From the NCBI RefSeq assembly GCF_013299165.1, contig NZ_JAAFKD010000010.1, positions 124,001 through 188,000 on the forward strand: DNA of 64,000 nt, written 5' to 3'. Numbering within the stretch: position 1 is the first letter of the stretch; the number at the start of each line of letters is the position of its first letter. The notes beneath the pieces are model-generated. The model worked only from the letters and a program-made list of their open reading frames with translations. It did no database searches and was not told the origin of the DNA. The DNA comes from Microcoleus sp. bin38.metabat.b11b12b14.051 (lineage in GTDB: Bacteria > Cyanobacteriota > Cyanobacteriia > Cyanobacteriales > Microcoleaceae). Below, one piece after another: positions 52,290 through 60,817 of the stretch. The translations under genes were made by a program, and so were the position numbers.

Positions 52290-54263
52290 ATGAACAAAAA
52301 ATCCCTCGGAATCCATTTAATGAATCGACTGACGTATCCTCAAAAGTTTATCTTGATCGGTTTTCTATTTGCCATGCCGTTAACTTTGGTCATGTACCTG
52401 CTGATTTCCGAAATAAACACCAGGGTAGATTTTGCCCAAAAAGAAATCTACGGCAATCAATACCTGCGCCCGCTGCGCCAGTTGAGGCAATACATACCAC
52501 AACTTCAATTATTAAATTATCAGGGCTTAAATTTAAATTCAAACAATGTAGATTATAGCAAAAATTTAGAAGCTAAGATCGACGCTGAATTTCAAGCCCT
52601 GGCCAATACGGATCGCCAGTTAGGAATAACTCTAATTTCCCAGAATCAATTTAATAGTATTTATCAGAAATGGCAAGATTTTCAACTCCGTCGCAACCAG
52701 TGGAGTCTAGAAACTTACGATGTTGTCTATAATAAACTAGGATTAGATATTGATAGATTGAGCGCTCACATCGGCGATACTTCCAATCTAATATTAGACC
52801 CCGATTTAGATACCTATTATTTGATGGATGCTACTTTGCTGAAGCTTCCACAAATGCAAAAAATCTTGTCAGAGATTAGGCTAATTTCTGGCAAAAGTAG
52901 TTTGCGTTCCGATGCCACACCTGATGAAAGAGCCAAACTGATTACTTTAGCGGGGAAATTGAGAGAATTCAATCAGGATTTAGCAATCAATATGGAGGTA
53001 GGATTTAGCAATAATCCTCAGGGCAACCTGCGACCGAAATTAAGCCAGCATTTAACTCAATTCAACTCCGTAGTTGAGCAACTAACCGGGCAACTAGATA
53101 AACTAATTGATCCCACAGCAGTAGTGGAATATTACGCCTATCTCGATGGCAGCCAGCGAGTTCTCAACTCAAGTTTTGAACTGTGGGACAAAAGTGTCAA
53201 TGAGTTAGACTTTCTCCTGCAAAAACGAATTGATAGTTTTGTTGCTAGAAAACGCATAATTGCTGTTTTTGTGTTAATAATATTGGTGCTAGTGATTTAT
53301 TTATTTTGGTCTTTTTATCGGTCAGTTATGCAAACTGTTTTTGTGCTTGATGAAGCGTCAAAAAAAATGGCAAGTGGCAATCTAGACCATAAAATTATTT
53401 TGGATAATAGAGATGAACTCGGGCAAGTTGTAGGTGCGTTCAACAATATTGCCGATGCCTTGGTTGGTGCAAACCAAGAAATTACGGTTCTCAACGATCG
53501 CCTAAAAGCCGAAAATATGCGGATGAGTGCCGAACTAGATGTCACTCGCAAGATTCAGCAGATGCTGCTACCGAAAGATCGGGAACTGAAGGAAGTTGTA
53601 GGCTTAGATATTGCGGGATTTATGGAGGCTGCTGATGAAGTAGGCGGTGACTATTACGACGTACTCCAGCACGAAGGTAGAGTAAAAATTGGGATTGGCG
53701 ATGTGACGGGACACGGATTGGAAAGTGGCGTTTTAATGATTATGGTTCAAACGGCTGTCCGAACTTTGCTCGCTTACAACGAACCCGATGCGGTGAAATT
53801 TTTAACCGCTATTAACAGTGCAATTTATGATAATGTGCAGCGGATGAAATGCGATAAAAATGCCAGCCTTGCTTTGCTAGATTATCACGAGGGTATGCTG
53901 AAGTTGAGCGGCCAGCACGAAGAAATGATTGTGGTGCGTTCTAACGGTTCTGTCGAGCGGTTTGATACGATCGATTTGGGTTTCCCGATCGGGCTGGATG
54001 CAGATATTGCTGAATTTGTTGCTGAAACCGTTGTGCAGTTGCATTCGGGAGATGTGGTAGTGTTGTACACTGACGGGATTACGGAAGCTGAAAATATGGA
54101 GCAAGTGCTTTACGGGTTAGATAGGTTAATTGAGGTAATACAGATTAATTGGCAGGGAACTGCGGCAGAAATTAGGCAGGGTGTAATTGAGGACGTGCGA
54201 TCGCACATTGGCGAACAAAAAGTTTTTGATGACATCACATTGCTGGTACTCAAACAAAAATAG
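52290..54263 (+). CDS. RsbU/SpoIIE-type PP2C phosphatase with periplasmic sensor and HAMP
   Basis: A membrane-bound PP2C-type serine phosphatase that would dephosphorylate a STAS-domain partner in partner switching. Counting from the ATG at 52290: a first membrane span KFILIGFLFAMPLTLVMYLLI (near 16-36), an extracytoplasmic four-helix-like domain, a second span IIAVFVLIILVLVIYLFWSFY (about 325-345), a HAMP linker (VMQTVFVLDEASKKMASGNLDHKI) and a phosphatase domain with AADEVGGDYYDVL, IGDVTGHGLESGVLM and VVLYTDGITEAEN. The start at 52182 adds 36 residues without family signature and is not preferred. The next three genes follow at short distance and probably form an operon. Confidence 0.92.
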   Translation: MNKKSLGIHLMNRLTYPQKFILIGFLFAMPLTLVMYLLISEINTRVDFAQKEIYGNQYLRPLRQLRQYIPQLQLLNYQGLNLNSNNVDYSKNLEAKIDAEFQALANTDRQLGITLISQNQFNSIYQKWQDFQLRRNQWSLETYDVVYNKLGLDIDRLSAHIGDTSNLILDPDLDTYYLMDATLLKLPQMQKILSEIRLISGKSSLRSDATPDERAKLITLAGKLREFNQDLAINMEVGFSNNPQGNLRPKLSQHLTQFNSVVEQLTGQLDKLIDPTAVVEYYAYLDGSQRVLNSSFELWDKSVNELDFLLQKRIDSFVARKRIIAVFVLIILVLVIYLFWSFYRSVMQTVFVLDEASKKMASGNLDHKIILDNRDELGQVVGAFNNIADALVGANQEITVLNDRLKAENMRMSAELDVTRKIQQMLLPKDRELKEVVGLDIAGFMEAADEVGGDYYDVLQHEGRVKIGIGDVTGHGLESGVLMIMVQTAVRTLLAYNEPDAVKFLTAINSAIYDNVQRMKCDKNASLALLDYHEGMLKLSGQHEEMIVVRSNGSVERFDTIDLGFPIGLDADIAEFVAETVVQLHSGDVVVLYTDGITEAENMEQVLYGLDRLIEVIQINWQGTAAEIRQGVIEDVRSHIGEQKVFDDITLLVLKQK

Positions 54264-54336
54264 CTAATTAAATTTTAACTCTCAAGTTAAAAATAAATTA
54301 TGTGTTCCGAATTCTACCTTTACCTTTAATATCGAT

Positions 54337-54915
54337 ATGATTCAGACTTTCGGCGATTTTATCGAGCAGTCACCTAGCGCAGAATACTTGATAATTGGAT
54401 TTTCTCCGAGTTCGTTACCCCTCAAGCAGCGGTGGCGGAACAACGGTTTGTCGGCTGATTTTCTGGCTGACTACTTGACGACTTTTTTCCCTGGAAACGA
54501 AGACGAACCCTCGACAATTAACAGACAAGCCGAAATTAAAAGTGCTGTTAGCTACATTGCTAACGAGTTATTAGAGAATGCGATGAAGTTTAATGATGAA
54601 GCTTCGGATTACCCGATCGACATTAAACTGCAATTACTGAGCGATGGAGTAATTTTTTCAGTTGCTAATAGCATTTCTCGGTCATCTATCGGCAAGTTTC
54701 AGGCTTACATTGAGCAGTTGCTGACCTGCGACCCTAGCGAGCTGTACATTCAGCAGTTGGAAAAAAATGCTGCTGACGAAAGTTGTAGCGCTTCTGGATT
54801 GGGCTTGCTGACGATGCTCAACGATTATACAGCCAAACTAGGCTGGAAGTTCAAAACCGTGCAAACAGATCCGGAAATTATTGCGGTGACAACTATGGTG
54901 CGATTGAGAGTATAG
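54337..54915 (+). CDS. slr1658-type regulator with HATPase-like fold (anti-sigma/switch kinase-like)
   Basis: A 192-residue protein of the cyanobacterial slr1658 superfamily. Its GHKL-like ATP-binding core is suggested by the N-box VSYIANELLENAMKFNDEAS (residues 70-89) and a G-box-like SASGLGLLTMLNDY (near 150-163). In partner-switching systems such proteins phosphorylate or sequester STAS partners, as RsbW does. It sits between the PP2C phosphatase (73 bases downstream of its stop) and the STAS-like slr1659-type gene. This order closely parallels RsbU-RsbW-RsbV. The assignment to that role is inference from context. Confidence 0.85.
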   Translation: MIQTFGDFIEQSPSAEYLIIGFSPSSLPLKQRWRNNGLSADFLADYLTTFFPGNEDEPSTINRQAEIKSAVSYIANELLENAMKFNDEASDYPIDIKLQLLSDGVIFSVANSISRSSIGKFQAYIEQLLTCDPSELYIQQLEKNAADESCSASGLGLLTMLNDYTAKLGWKFKTVQTDPEIIAVTTMVRLRV

Positions 54916-54962
54916 GTCGAGCGTGGCGATCGATAATATCTAAGGGACTTTTTTTGGTGGAA

Positions 54963-55307
54963 ATGGAAATTAAAACACAAGATTACCGGATCTGTTACGA
55001 TCCAGCAACGGCAACAGTGAGTTTTGTTGGCTCTCTCAGGCTGAGCGGGCCTAGGGAGTACGCGCCGATAGTGCAGTTGCTGGGTGAGGTAGCCGACGTG
55101 GAGCAGGCGAAAATTACCCTCAATGTGCAGCAGTTAGAATTTTTGAACAGTTCTGGCATCAATATGCTGTCAAAATTTATTATCGAGGTGCGCAAAAAAG
55201 CTCGGGTGCAAATGGCAGTACAAGGCTCTCAACGCATAGCTTGGCAAAGTAAATCTTTGAAGAATTTGCAGCGACTGATGCCTGCTTTACAGTTGGAATT
55301 AATATAG
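54963..55307 (+). CDS. slr1659-type STAS-like protein (anti-sigma-factor antagonist-like)
   Basis: A small single-domain protein of about 114 residues. The STAS-like fold shows in the region ITLNVQQLEFLNSSGINMLSKFIIEVRKK, which contains the phosphorylatable Ser-Ser-Gly of anti-anti-sigma proteins (near residues 60-62), typically in DxxxLxFLNSSGI. The start could be a GTG at 54957 or the ATG at 54963 (MEIKTQDY); the ATG agrees with the family N-terminus. It is the presumed substrate of the phosphatase and kinase-like neighbours. Confidence 0.87.
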   Translation: MEIKTQDYRICYDPATATVSFVGSLRLSGPREYAPIVQLLGEVADVEQAKITLNVQQLEFLNSSGINMLSKFIIEVRKKARVQMAVQGSQRIAWQSKSLKNLQRLMPALQLELI

Positions 55308-55375
55308 AAATGATGACTTTTAGAGTGCAGGATGTTGAGCAATTTTCTGTTAGTTGAGGCGCAAATTCTCGGGTT

Positions 55376-56848
55376 ATGCTGGAAGAACAACCATCTAGAG
55401 AACAGCTACTTTTAGAGATAGAAAGATTGCGCCAGCAAGTGGAAGACTTGAAGGAGGAAAAAGCGGATCTGGAAATCTTGCTGGAAACTACTGCGGAACA
55501 TTCCGATACGGTGGAAAGCGAGCTGCGCTATCGGGCATTGCAGGCGGTGCGCGAAGGCGAAATCAAGCTGGCTCAATTTCTGGAAGCGATTCCCGTAGGC
55601 GTGGCCGTGCTCGATTCTCAAGGCAAACCTTACTACATCAATCACGCCGGACAGCAGTTGTTCGGTCAGGGTGTTTTAACGTTAAACAAAGTTGAGGATT
55701 TGTCAGAAGTTTATCAAATTTATGTCGCGGGAACTGATAAGATTTACCCTTTCGAGAATTTGCCGATCGTTCGAGCTTTGAGAGGCGAAAACGCGACTGC
55801 TGACGATCTAGAAATTCATCGTTCCGGTAATAAAATTCCTTTAGAAATTTGGGGAAGACCCATTTGTGAAGGCGGTAAAGTTGCTTTTGCGATCGCAGTT
55901 TTTCAAGAAATAACGCAACGCAAACAAGCTGAAACTGAGCGCCAAAAGCTGATTAAGGAACTATTCGATTCGACTAAAAATTTGGAAAAATCCCTGGATG
56001 CCGAATCTGAATTAACTGATGCTTACGGGCGATTTGTGCCACACCAATTTTTGTTCTTGCTGGGATATGAAAGTATTATAGATGTCAATTTGGGCGACCA
56101 GGTGCAGAAGGAAATGTCGGTGCTGTTTGCGGATATCCGCGATTTCACAACGCTTTCAGAAACTATGACGCCCCAAGAAAATTTTAATTTTATCAATGCT
56201 TATCTGTCGCGAATGGAGCCCGCTATTGCTAGAAATCAGGGGTTTATTGACAAATATATTGGCGATGCAATTATGGCTCTGTTTGGCGACGGTGCAGATG
56301 ATGCAGTGAAAGCTGGTATTGAAATGTTAAATATCTTGACTGCTTACAACGAACACCGTGTAACTATTGGCTACATCCCGATTGAAATTGGCATTGGGAT
56401 CAATTCTGGTTCTTTGATGCTGGGGACAGTGGGTGGCGATGGCCGGATGGACAGTACCGTGATTAGTGATGCTGTTAACTTGGCTTCTCGGATTGAAGGA
56501 TTGACTAAAGATTACGGTGTACCTCTGTTAATTTCTCAGCAGACTTTGGAGCGGTTACGCAATCCGGCTGATTATGCTATTAGGATTGTCGATAAAGTAC
56601 AGGTAAAAGGAAAATCTGAATATGTCATAGTCTATGAGGTGTTTGATGCCGATCCGCCGGATATTCGGGCGGCAAAGCTGGCAAATTTGTCTGTATATAC
56701 TGAAGCTATGTTACTGTGCGATCGCAAACAGTTTCGAGAAGCGGGAAAATTGTTTGAAGAGTGTTTGCGGACAAATCCGAACGATCCCGTAGCTCGTATT
56801 TATCTAAAACGCTGTCGGGATTGGCGATCGCTCCTCAAGGGAATTTAG
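55376..56848 (+). CDS. PAS domain-containing class III nucleotide cyclase (class IIIb type)
   Basis: A 490-residue soluble cyclase producing probably cAMP. An N-terminal coiled coil (REQLLLEIERLRQQVEDLKEEKADLEILLET) precedes a PAS domain (FLEAIPVGVAVLDSQGKPYYIN, about 65-185). The catalytic domain (about 240-440) has metal-binding aspartates in LFADIRDFTTLSE and DKYIGDAIMALFG. The adenine-recognising Lys is in DKYIGD. The companion position is Thr (DSTVISDAVNLASR) instead of Asp, the Lys/Thr pattern of class IIIb, bicarbonate-responsive cyclases. The transition-state Asn and Arg are in VNLASR. A tail of about 45 residues looks TPR-like (AGKLFEECLRTNPNDPVARIYLK). It follows the partner-switching genes by 69 bases. 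Confidence 0.92.
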   Translation: MLEEQPSREQLLLEIERLRQQVEDLKEEKADLEILLETTAEHSDTVESELRYRALQAVREGEIKLAQFLEAIPVGVAVLDSQGKPYYINHAGQQLFGQGVLTLNKVEDLSEVYQIYVAGTDKIYPFENLPIVRALRGENATADDLEIHRSGNKIPLEIWGRPICEGGKVAFAIAVFQEITQRKQAETERQKLIKELFDSTKNLEKSLDAESELTDAYGRFVPHQFLFLLGYESIIDVNLGDQVQKEMSVLFADIRDFTTLSETMTPQENFNFINAYLSRMEPAIARNQGFIDKYIGDAIMALFGDGADDAVKAGIEMLNILTAYNEHRVTIGYIPIEIGIGINSGSLMLGTVGGDGRMDSTVISDAVNLASRIEGLTKDYGVPLLISQQTLERLRNPADYAIRIVDKVQVKGKSEYVIVYEVFDADPPDIRAAKLANLSVYTEAMLLCDRKQFREAGKLFEECLRTNPNDPVARIYLKRCRDWRSLLKGI

Positions 56849-57056
56849 TCATTAGTCATCTCGCCCGAAGAGCGAAGTCGAAGGGTGGTCATTGGTCATT
56901 GGTCATTGGTCATCTCGCCGAAGAGCGAAGTCGAAGGGTGGTCATTGGTCAGTGGTCATTGGTCATCTCGCCCGAAGAGCGAAGTCGAAGGGTGGTCATT
57001 GGTCAGTGGTCAGTGGTCAGTGGTCAGTGGTCAGTGGTCATTAGTCAGTAGTCATA
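56846..57056. repeat. GTCATTG/GTCAGTG heptamer array with three palindromic inserts
   Basis: Three inserts with GAAGAGCGAAGTCGAAGGG (near 56868, 56918 and 56974) alternate with runs of 7-bp units. This is the clearest example in the window of this combined repeat. The stop codon of the cyclase gene overlaps its first unit. The following 195 bases to the next start hold only a partial AGAAACCCGGTTTCT copy near 57178. Confidence 0.9.
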
Positions 57057-57250
57057 TCCGCTTAGATCTGAATTATATCGATCGCCTGACTCGCACTTGC
57101 CGTCGAAAATTATGATTTCGAGACAACCCGAAGCGATAAGCTGCTGCTTGGGAGGTTTTGCCACAGACTATCTACCAAGAAACCCGGTTTCTACTTTAAA
57201 AGTACGTAAGTCCTGATAATATAATTACTAATTTGGAGTGTCTAGAAAAG

Positions 57251-58903
57251 ATGATGGGAATCAACAAGTGGCAGTCGAGAATATCTATAAAACCTTCAGC
57301 GATCAAAATTATAGCTCTGTTCTGCCTGTGCTGCTTGTTAACGGCAAGTTGCGGACAGTCCGCTTCTCGATCGCCCAATTCGCCCAATTCGCCCAACAAC
57401 GATCGCATTACAATTGGCACAACATTGAAGTTGCGGACGATCGACCCTGCGGACGCTTACGAAACCATCTCAGGGGAACTGCTGCGAAATTTGGGCGACA
57501 CTCTCTACACCTACGAGTCGGGAACGACAAAGTTAATTCCCCACTTGGCGACAGCAATGCCAAAAGTTAGCAAGGACGGATTGACATATACAATTCCCCT
57601 GCGTCAAGGCGTGATTTTTCACGACGACACACCGTTTAACGCCACAGCAATGGAATTTTCGTTGCAGCGGTTTATCAAAAATGGCGGCCGTCCGAGTTTC
57701 TTGTTGGGCGACGCAGTAGAATCGGTGAAAGCGACGGGCGAATACGAATTAACTTTTCAACTCAAAAAGCCTTTTGCTGCTTTTCCTTCCCTGCTGACAT
57801 TTGCCGGTCTTTGTCCCATTTCTCCGAAAGCTTACCAGATTGGGGACGGTAAATTTAAACCGGATACCTTTGTAGGAACTGGACGCTACAAGTTGGCGAA
57901 GTACGGTAGCGATTCTCTGAAGTTTGACGCATTTGATAAGTATTGGGGGGAAAAATCAGTCAATAAAGGTATTGACATTTTGCTGCTTTCGAGTTCTTCA
58001 AATTTGTTTAATACTTTTCGGACTGGGGCGATCGATGTAGCTTATTTGTCTCTGGATGCGGATCAAGTTCGTAGCTTGGACGAGGGAGCGAAAAAAGGAA
58101 AATGGCAGGAAATCGCGGGGGAGAGCAGTACAGTTAGTTATATGACGCTGAACATGAAGTCTCAACCGCTGGATAAGTTGGAAGTCAGACAGGCGATCGC
58201 TGCGGCGATGGATCGGCCATTAATTAACGATCGCGTCCTCCGAGGACAAGCGCAGCCGCTGTACAGCCTGATTCCCACAACCTTCGACGTTAACAAGCCT
58301 GTATTTAAAGAAATGTACGGCGACGCCAACATGACCAAAGCCAAGGAATTGTTAACAAAAGCGGGATATTCGGCGGCTAATCCGTTTGTTTTCCAAATCT
58401 GGCATCCTTCTGGTTCCACGAAACGCGCTTTAGTGGCGAGCACGATCAAAGCTTTGGCGCAACTCAAAATGGACGGGATCATGCAGGTGGAAGTTAATAG
58501 CGTTGAATCTCCGACTTTGTTTCAGAATATAGAGAAGGGGATTTATCCTGCGGTGTTAGTGGATTGGTACGCTGACTTTTTCGACGCTGACAATTACATT
58601 CAGCCGTTTTTGGATTGTGCGACGGGTTCGGCGGCCGGCGGGTGCGAGAAGGGTGCCAGTCAGGGGCAGGGTTCGTTTTATTATAACGATCGGGTAAATC
58701 AACTGATTGCCAAGCAGCGCCAAGAAGCAAACCCTCAAACCCGCAAAGCTTTGTTTGCCGAAATTCAAGACATACTAGGTCAAGATGTACCTTTCATCCC
58801 CCTTTGGCAGGATAAGGACTATACTTTTGCTCAGAACAGCATCACGGGTGTCCGTCTAGAACCGACGCAATCCTTCCCCTTTTGGTTCCTGAAAAAGCAA
58901 TAA
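57251..58903 (+). CDS. ABC-transporter substrate-binding lipoprotein, family 5 (peptide/nickel type)
   Basis: A 550-residue extracytoplasmic solute-binding protein. A lipoprotein signal with lipobox LLTASCGQ (Cys near residue 30) is followed by a Ser/Asn/Pro-rich linker and the SBP_bac_5 domain. This starts ITIGTTLKLRTIDPADAYE, then GLTYTIPLRQGVIFHDDTPFNATAMEFSLQRF, the family signature near 110-140. It ends with the typical QDVPFIPLWQDKDYTFAQN. Family members bind peptides, nickel or other small molecules, so the ligand is unknown. The ATG at 57251 is chosen over a TTG at 57233. No permease or ATPase genes are adjacent, so its partners are encoded elsewhere. Confidence 0.92.
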   Translation: MMGINKWQSRISIKPSAIKIIALFCLCCLLTASCGQSASRSPNSPNSPNNDRITIGTTLKLRTIDPADAYETISGELLRNLGDTLYTYESGTTKLIPHLATAMPKVSKDGLTYTIPLRQGVIFHDDTPFNATAMEFSLQRFIKNGGRPSFLLGDAVESVKATGEYELTFQLKKPFAAFPSLLTFAGLCPISPKAYQIGDGKFKPDTFVGTGRYKLAKYGSDSLKFDAFDKYWGEKSVNKGIDILLLSSSSNLFNTFRTGAIDVAYLSLDADQVRSLDEGAKKGKWQEIAGESSTVSYMTLNMKSQPLDKLEVRQAIAAAMDRPLINDRVLRGQAQPLYSLIPTTFDVNKPVFKEMYGDANMTKAKELLTKAGYSAANPFVFQIWHPSGSTKRALVASTIKALAQLKMDGIMQVEVNSVESPTLFQNIEKGIYPAVLVDWYADFFDADNYIQPFLDCATGSAAGGCEKGASQGQGSFYYNDRVNQLIAKQRQEANPQTRKALFAEIQDILGQDVPFIPLWQDKDYTFAQNSITGVRLEPTQSFPFWFLKKQ

Positions 58904-59066
58904 TTGTTTACAAGAGATTTGGGTAGTTGAAACGTCAATAATTCTATCATCTTTTGTGCACAATAGGGTGATGATTGTCACAGTTTATCGAAGAGACCGA
59001 TCACCCCACTCTCTCTAAAAATGTTGGATATTATTAGTAGAGAGAGATATCGCTGAGGGTGAGTAT

Positions 59067-59726
59067 ATGAAATTTGGAATTTTAACAACAACAGGGCTGC
59101 TAATTGCGATCGGTTTTGCTTCAGGAGTCAAAGCAGAAAACGTATCACACGTCAAGCAGCTATTAGAAACTAAAAATTGTACTGGTTGTGACTTGACAGG
59201 AGCGCAGCTTTCTGGTATGAATCTCAGCGGTGCCAATTTGAGCGGTGCCAATTTGAGCGGTGCCAATTTGAGCGGTGCCAATTTGAACGAAGCAAATCTG
59301 AAACAAGCAAATCTGAAACAAGCTAAATTGCCAGGTGCGAGTCTAATTGCAGCTAAAATGCACGGAGCAAATTTGGAGAGTGCTGATTTTACTCGCGCTA
59401 ACCTGAGTCTGGCGGGTTTAGTAATTGCTAGTTTGAAAAATACGAACCTCACCAGCGCTAATTTAGTGGGCGCTAATTTAGAAAGTGCTAATTTGGCAGG
59501 TGCCAACTTGAGAAATGCTCGCCAGTCTGTATCGAATCTAGCTAATGTCAGCCTGCGGGGCGGCAGTTTGTCGGGAATCGACGTGCAGGGGGTCAACTTG
59601 CGGGATGCTAATTTGACTGGTGCTAATTTGACTGGTGCTAATTTGAACGGTTCGGACTTGACTGGGGCTAATTTGAAAGATGCCAATATGGCAAATGTAG
59701 ATTTGAAAAACGCAGCTTTGCCTTAG
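59067..59726 (+). CDS. Secreted pentapeptide-repeat protein
   Basis: A 219-residue protein with a cleavable signal peptide (MKFGILTTTGLLIAIGFASGVKA, ending VKA-EN). A short segment with CTGC follows (residues 37-40). More than 30 pentapeptide repeats of the A(N/D)LxG type then form a right-handed beta helix. Near-identical 15-base units (GGTGCCAATTTGAGC, four copies at 59231-59290) show recent expansion. The N-terminal LLETKNCTGCDLTGAQL motif precedes the repeats in many cyanobacterial exported pentapeptide proteins. Function is unknown. It is monocistronic with a 160-base upstream region. Confidence 0.92.
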   Translation: MKFGILTTTGLLIAIGFASGVKAENVSHVKQLLETKNCTGCDLTGAQLSGMNLSGANLSGANLSGANLSGANLNEANLKQANLKQAKLPGASLIAAKMHGANLESADFTRANLSLAGLVIASLKNTNLTSANLVGANLESANLAGANLRNARQSVSNLANVSLRGGSLSGIDVQGVNLRDANLTGANLTGANLNGSDLTGANLKDANMANVDLKNAALP

Positions 59727-59782
59727 GACGATCGCCAATTGCTATATCACACTATCGTGTTTAACAACCTTAATATAATCGT

Positions 59783-59815
59783 GTAGGGGCAATTTCAGAA
59801 ATTGCCCCTATAATT
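59783..59815. terminator. Hairpin between the convergent pentapeptide and cupin genes
   Basis: Perfect arms GGGGCAATTTC and GAAATTGCCCC with a one-base loop, followed on the plus strand by TATAATTTTAATT. This is plausible as a terminator. Confidence 0.65.
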
Positions 59816-59857
59816 TTAATTGCCTGTAATTTTACTTTTTGGTTAAGCTGGTGCGGC

Positions 59858-60241
59858 TCAATCTTCGTCCTCAGCATCTTGCGGGAAACGGATAATGTCA
59901 TCCTCTCCGAGGTATTCGCCATTTTGGATTTCAATCATCACTAGGGGAATGACGCCGGGGTTTTCCACGCGGTGAGCGGTATTCATCGGCACATAGGTGG
60001 ACTGTTTCTGCATGAGAATCGTCTCTTTATCATCGCAGATTACTTTAGCGGTACCGGAGACGACAACCCAGTGCTCGCTGCGGTGATAGTGCATTTGGGT
60101 GCGGATGTGGTGTCCCGGTTTGACTTCGATGCGATTGATCTTGTAACGATCGCCTGCGTCTATGACTGTAACTTTACCCCAAAACCGGGTTTGCGTGCGA
60201 TCGTCGGTTTTTTCGATTGTGTCCGCTGTTTCTGCCACCAT
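59858..60241 (-). CDS. Cupin-domain protein related to the C-terminus of mannose-6-phosphate isomerase type II
   Basis: A 127-residue single cupin. The core reads FWGKVTVIDAGDRYKINRIEVKPGHHIRTQMHYHRSEHWVVVSGTAKV (residues 21-68), with metal-binding histidines in HYHRSEHW. A second cupin motif is YVPMNTAHRVENPGVIPLVMIEIQNGEYLGEDDIIRF. The family is homologous to the isomerase domain of bifunctional GDP-mannose pyrophosphorylase/PMI enzymes, but stands alone here. It may act on sugar nucleotides for exopolysaccharide. The ATG at 60241 has only a weak ribosome-binding site. Confidence 0.88.
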   Translation of the reverse strand: MVAETADTIEKTDDRTQTRFWGKVTVIDAGDRYKINRIEVKPGHHIRTQMHYHRSEHWVVVSGTAKVICDDKETILMQKQSTYVPMNTAHRVENPGVIPLVMIEIQNGEYLGEDDIIRFPQDAEDED

Positions 60242-60349
60242 GCTGTTGATCTCGCTAACGGTATCTGTAAAAATATCTGTAGTTGAAAGTATATCAAAAG
60301 GTAAGTGCGATCGGGCTTTGGCTGAAGTTTTTCTGTCAACAATCCAGGT

Positions 60350-60480
60350 TTATGAAATTAATCGCCATTCGCGAGCATCCACAAACTGAGACAAATGCCC
60401 CACATTTGTAGTAACAATTACAACTTCATTCCCTGCATTTGCTTCCAATATTGCTTGAGCCGCCAGAATCACATCATGGT
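60350..60480 (-). pseudogene. C-terminal remnant of a PIN-domain (VapC-type) toxin
   Basis: On the minus strand the segment encodes HDVILAAQAILEANAGNEVV followed by IVTTNVGHLSQFVDAREWRLI and a TAA stop. This is the C-terminal acidic-residue part of a PIN-domain ribonuclease; D in HDVILAA and TTN are its typical blocks. No start codon exists, and the 5' side is cut off at about 60480 by a palindromic repeat. The remainder is not found. PIN toxins cleave RNA; this remnant should be inactive. Confidence 0.72.
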
Positions 60481-60575
60481 ATGACCATAACAAAAATGGT
60501 TCGTAGTGTGGACTTTAGTCCGCTCTTATTGCGGACTAAAGTCCACACTACGAACCTTATACCATTCTCAGATTT
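60473..60575. repeat. Palindromic element of the GTGTGGACTTTAGTCCGC family, truncating the PIN gene
   Basis: Arms TTCGTAGTGTGGACTTTAGT and its complement ACTAAAGTCCACACTACGAA (60500-60519 and 60537-60556) enclose a short loop. Outside them AATGG/CCATT and TATGG/ACCAT ends give weak terminal symmetry. Confidence 0.83.
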
Positions 60576-60690
60576 ATGTGAATCGGCGAGTCGAGCGATA
60601 TCATGGATGGGAATTAGAGATTGTTGGTGAACCCCCCCCTACTTATATTGTAAACAAAAGGCGGGGGATGATTGATCCAGATTCTGGGAT
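60576..60690. other. Unassigned stretch with possible protein remnant
   Basis: On the plus strand NRRVERYHGWELEIVGEPPP then TYIVNKRRGMIDPDSGIF reads without a stop. It does not match any family I recognise. It may be a fossil of a gene cut by the repeats on both sides. Confidence 0.3.
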
Positions 60691-60694
60691 TTTT

Positions 60695-60784
60695 TTGAAC
60701 CGCAGATGTAAGCGGATGAACACAGATGAACGCAGATAAAATTCATTCATCTGCGTTCATCTGCGTTTATCTGCGGTTCAAAAT
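60695..60784. repeat. Long palindrome ACCGCAGATGAACGCAGAT
   Basis: TTGAACCGCAGAT and ACAGATGAACGCAGAT are matched by ATCTGCGTTCATCTGCG and ATCTGCGGTTCAA about 30 bases later. A shorter relative occurs near 14283-14310. Both are free of coding signs. Confidence 0.85.
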
Positions 60785-60817
60785 AACCATCTCAGTAAGC
60801 TTCGCTCATATTACCAG

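Noticed and set aside
57251-58903. Complete peptide ABC transporter operon
   Set aside because: Only the binding protein is present; neighbours on both sides are repeats and unrelated genes.
59015-59686. Minus-strand 223-residue frame opposite the pentapeptide-repeat gene
   Set aside because: Its KLAPxKLAP repetition is the antisense shadow of the 15-base pentapeptide units; the plus-strand frame has a signal peptide and the expected A(N/D)LxG repeats.
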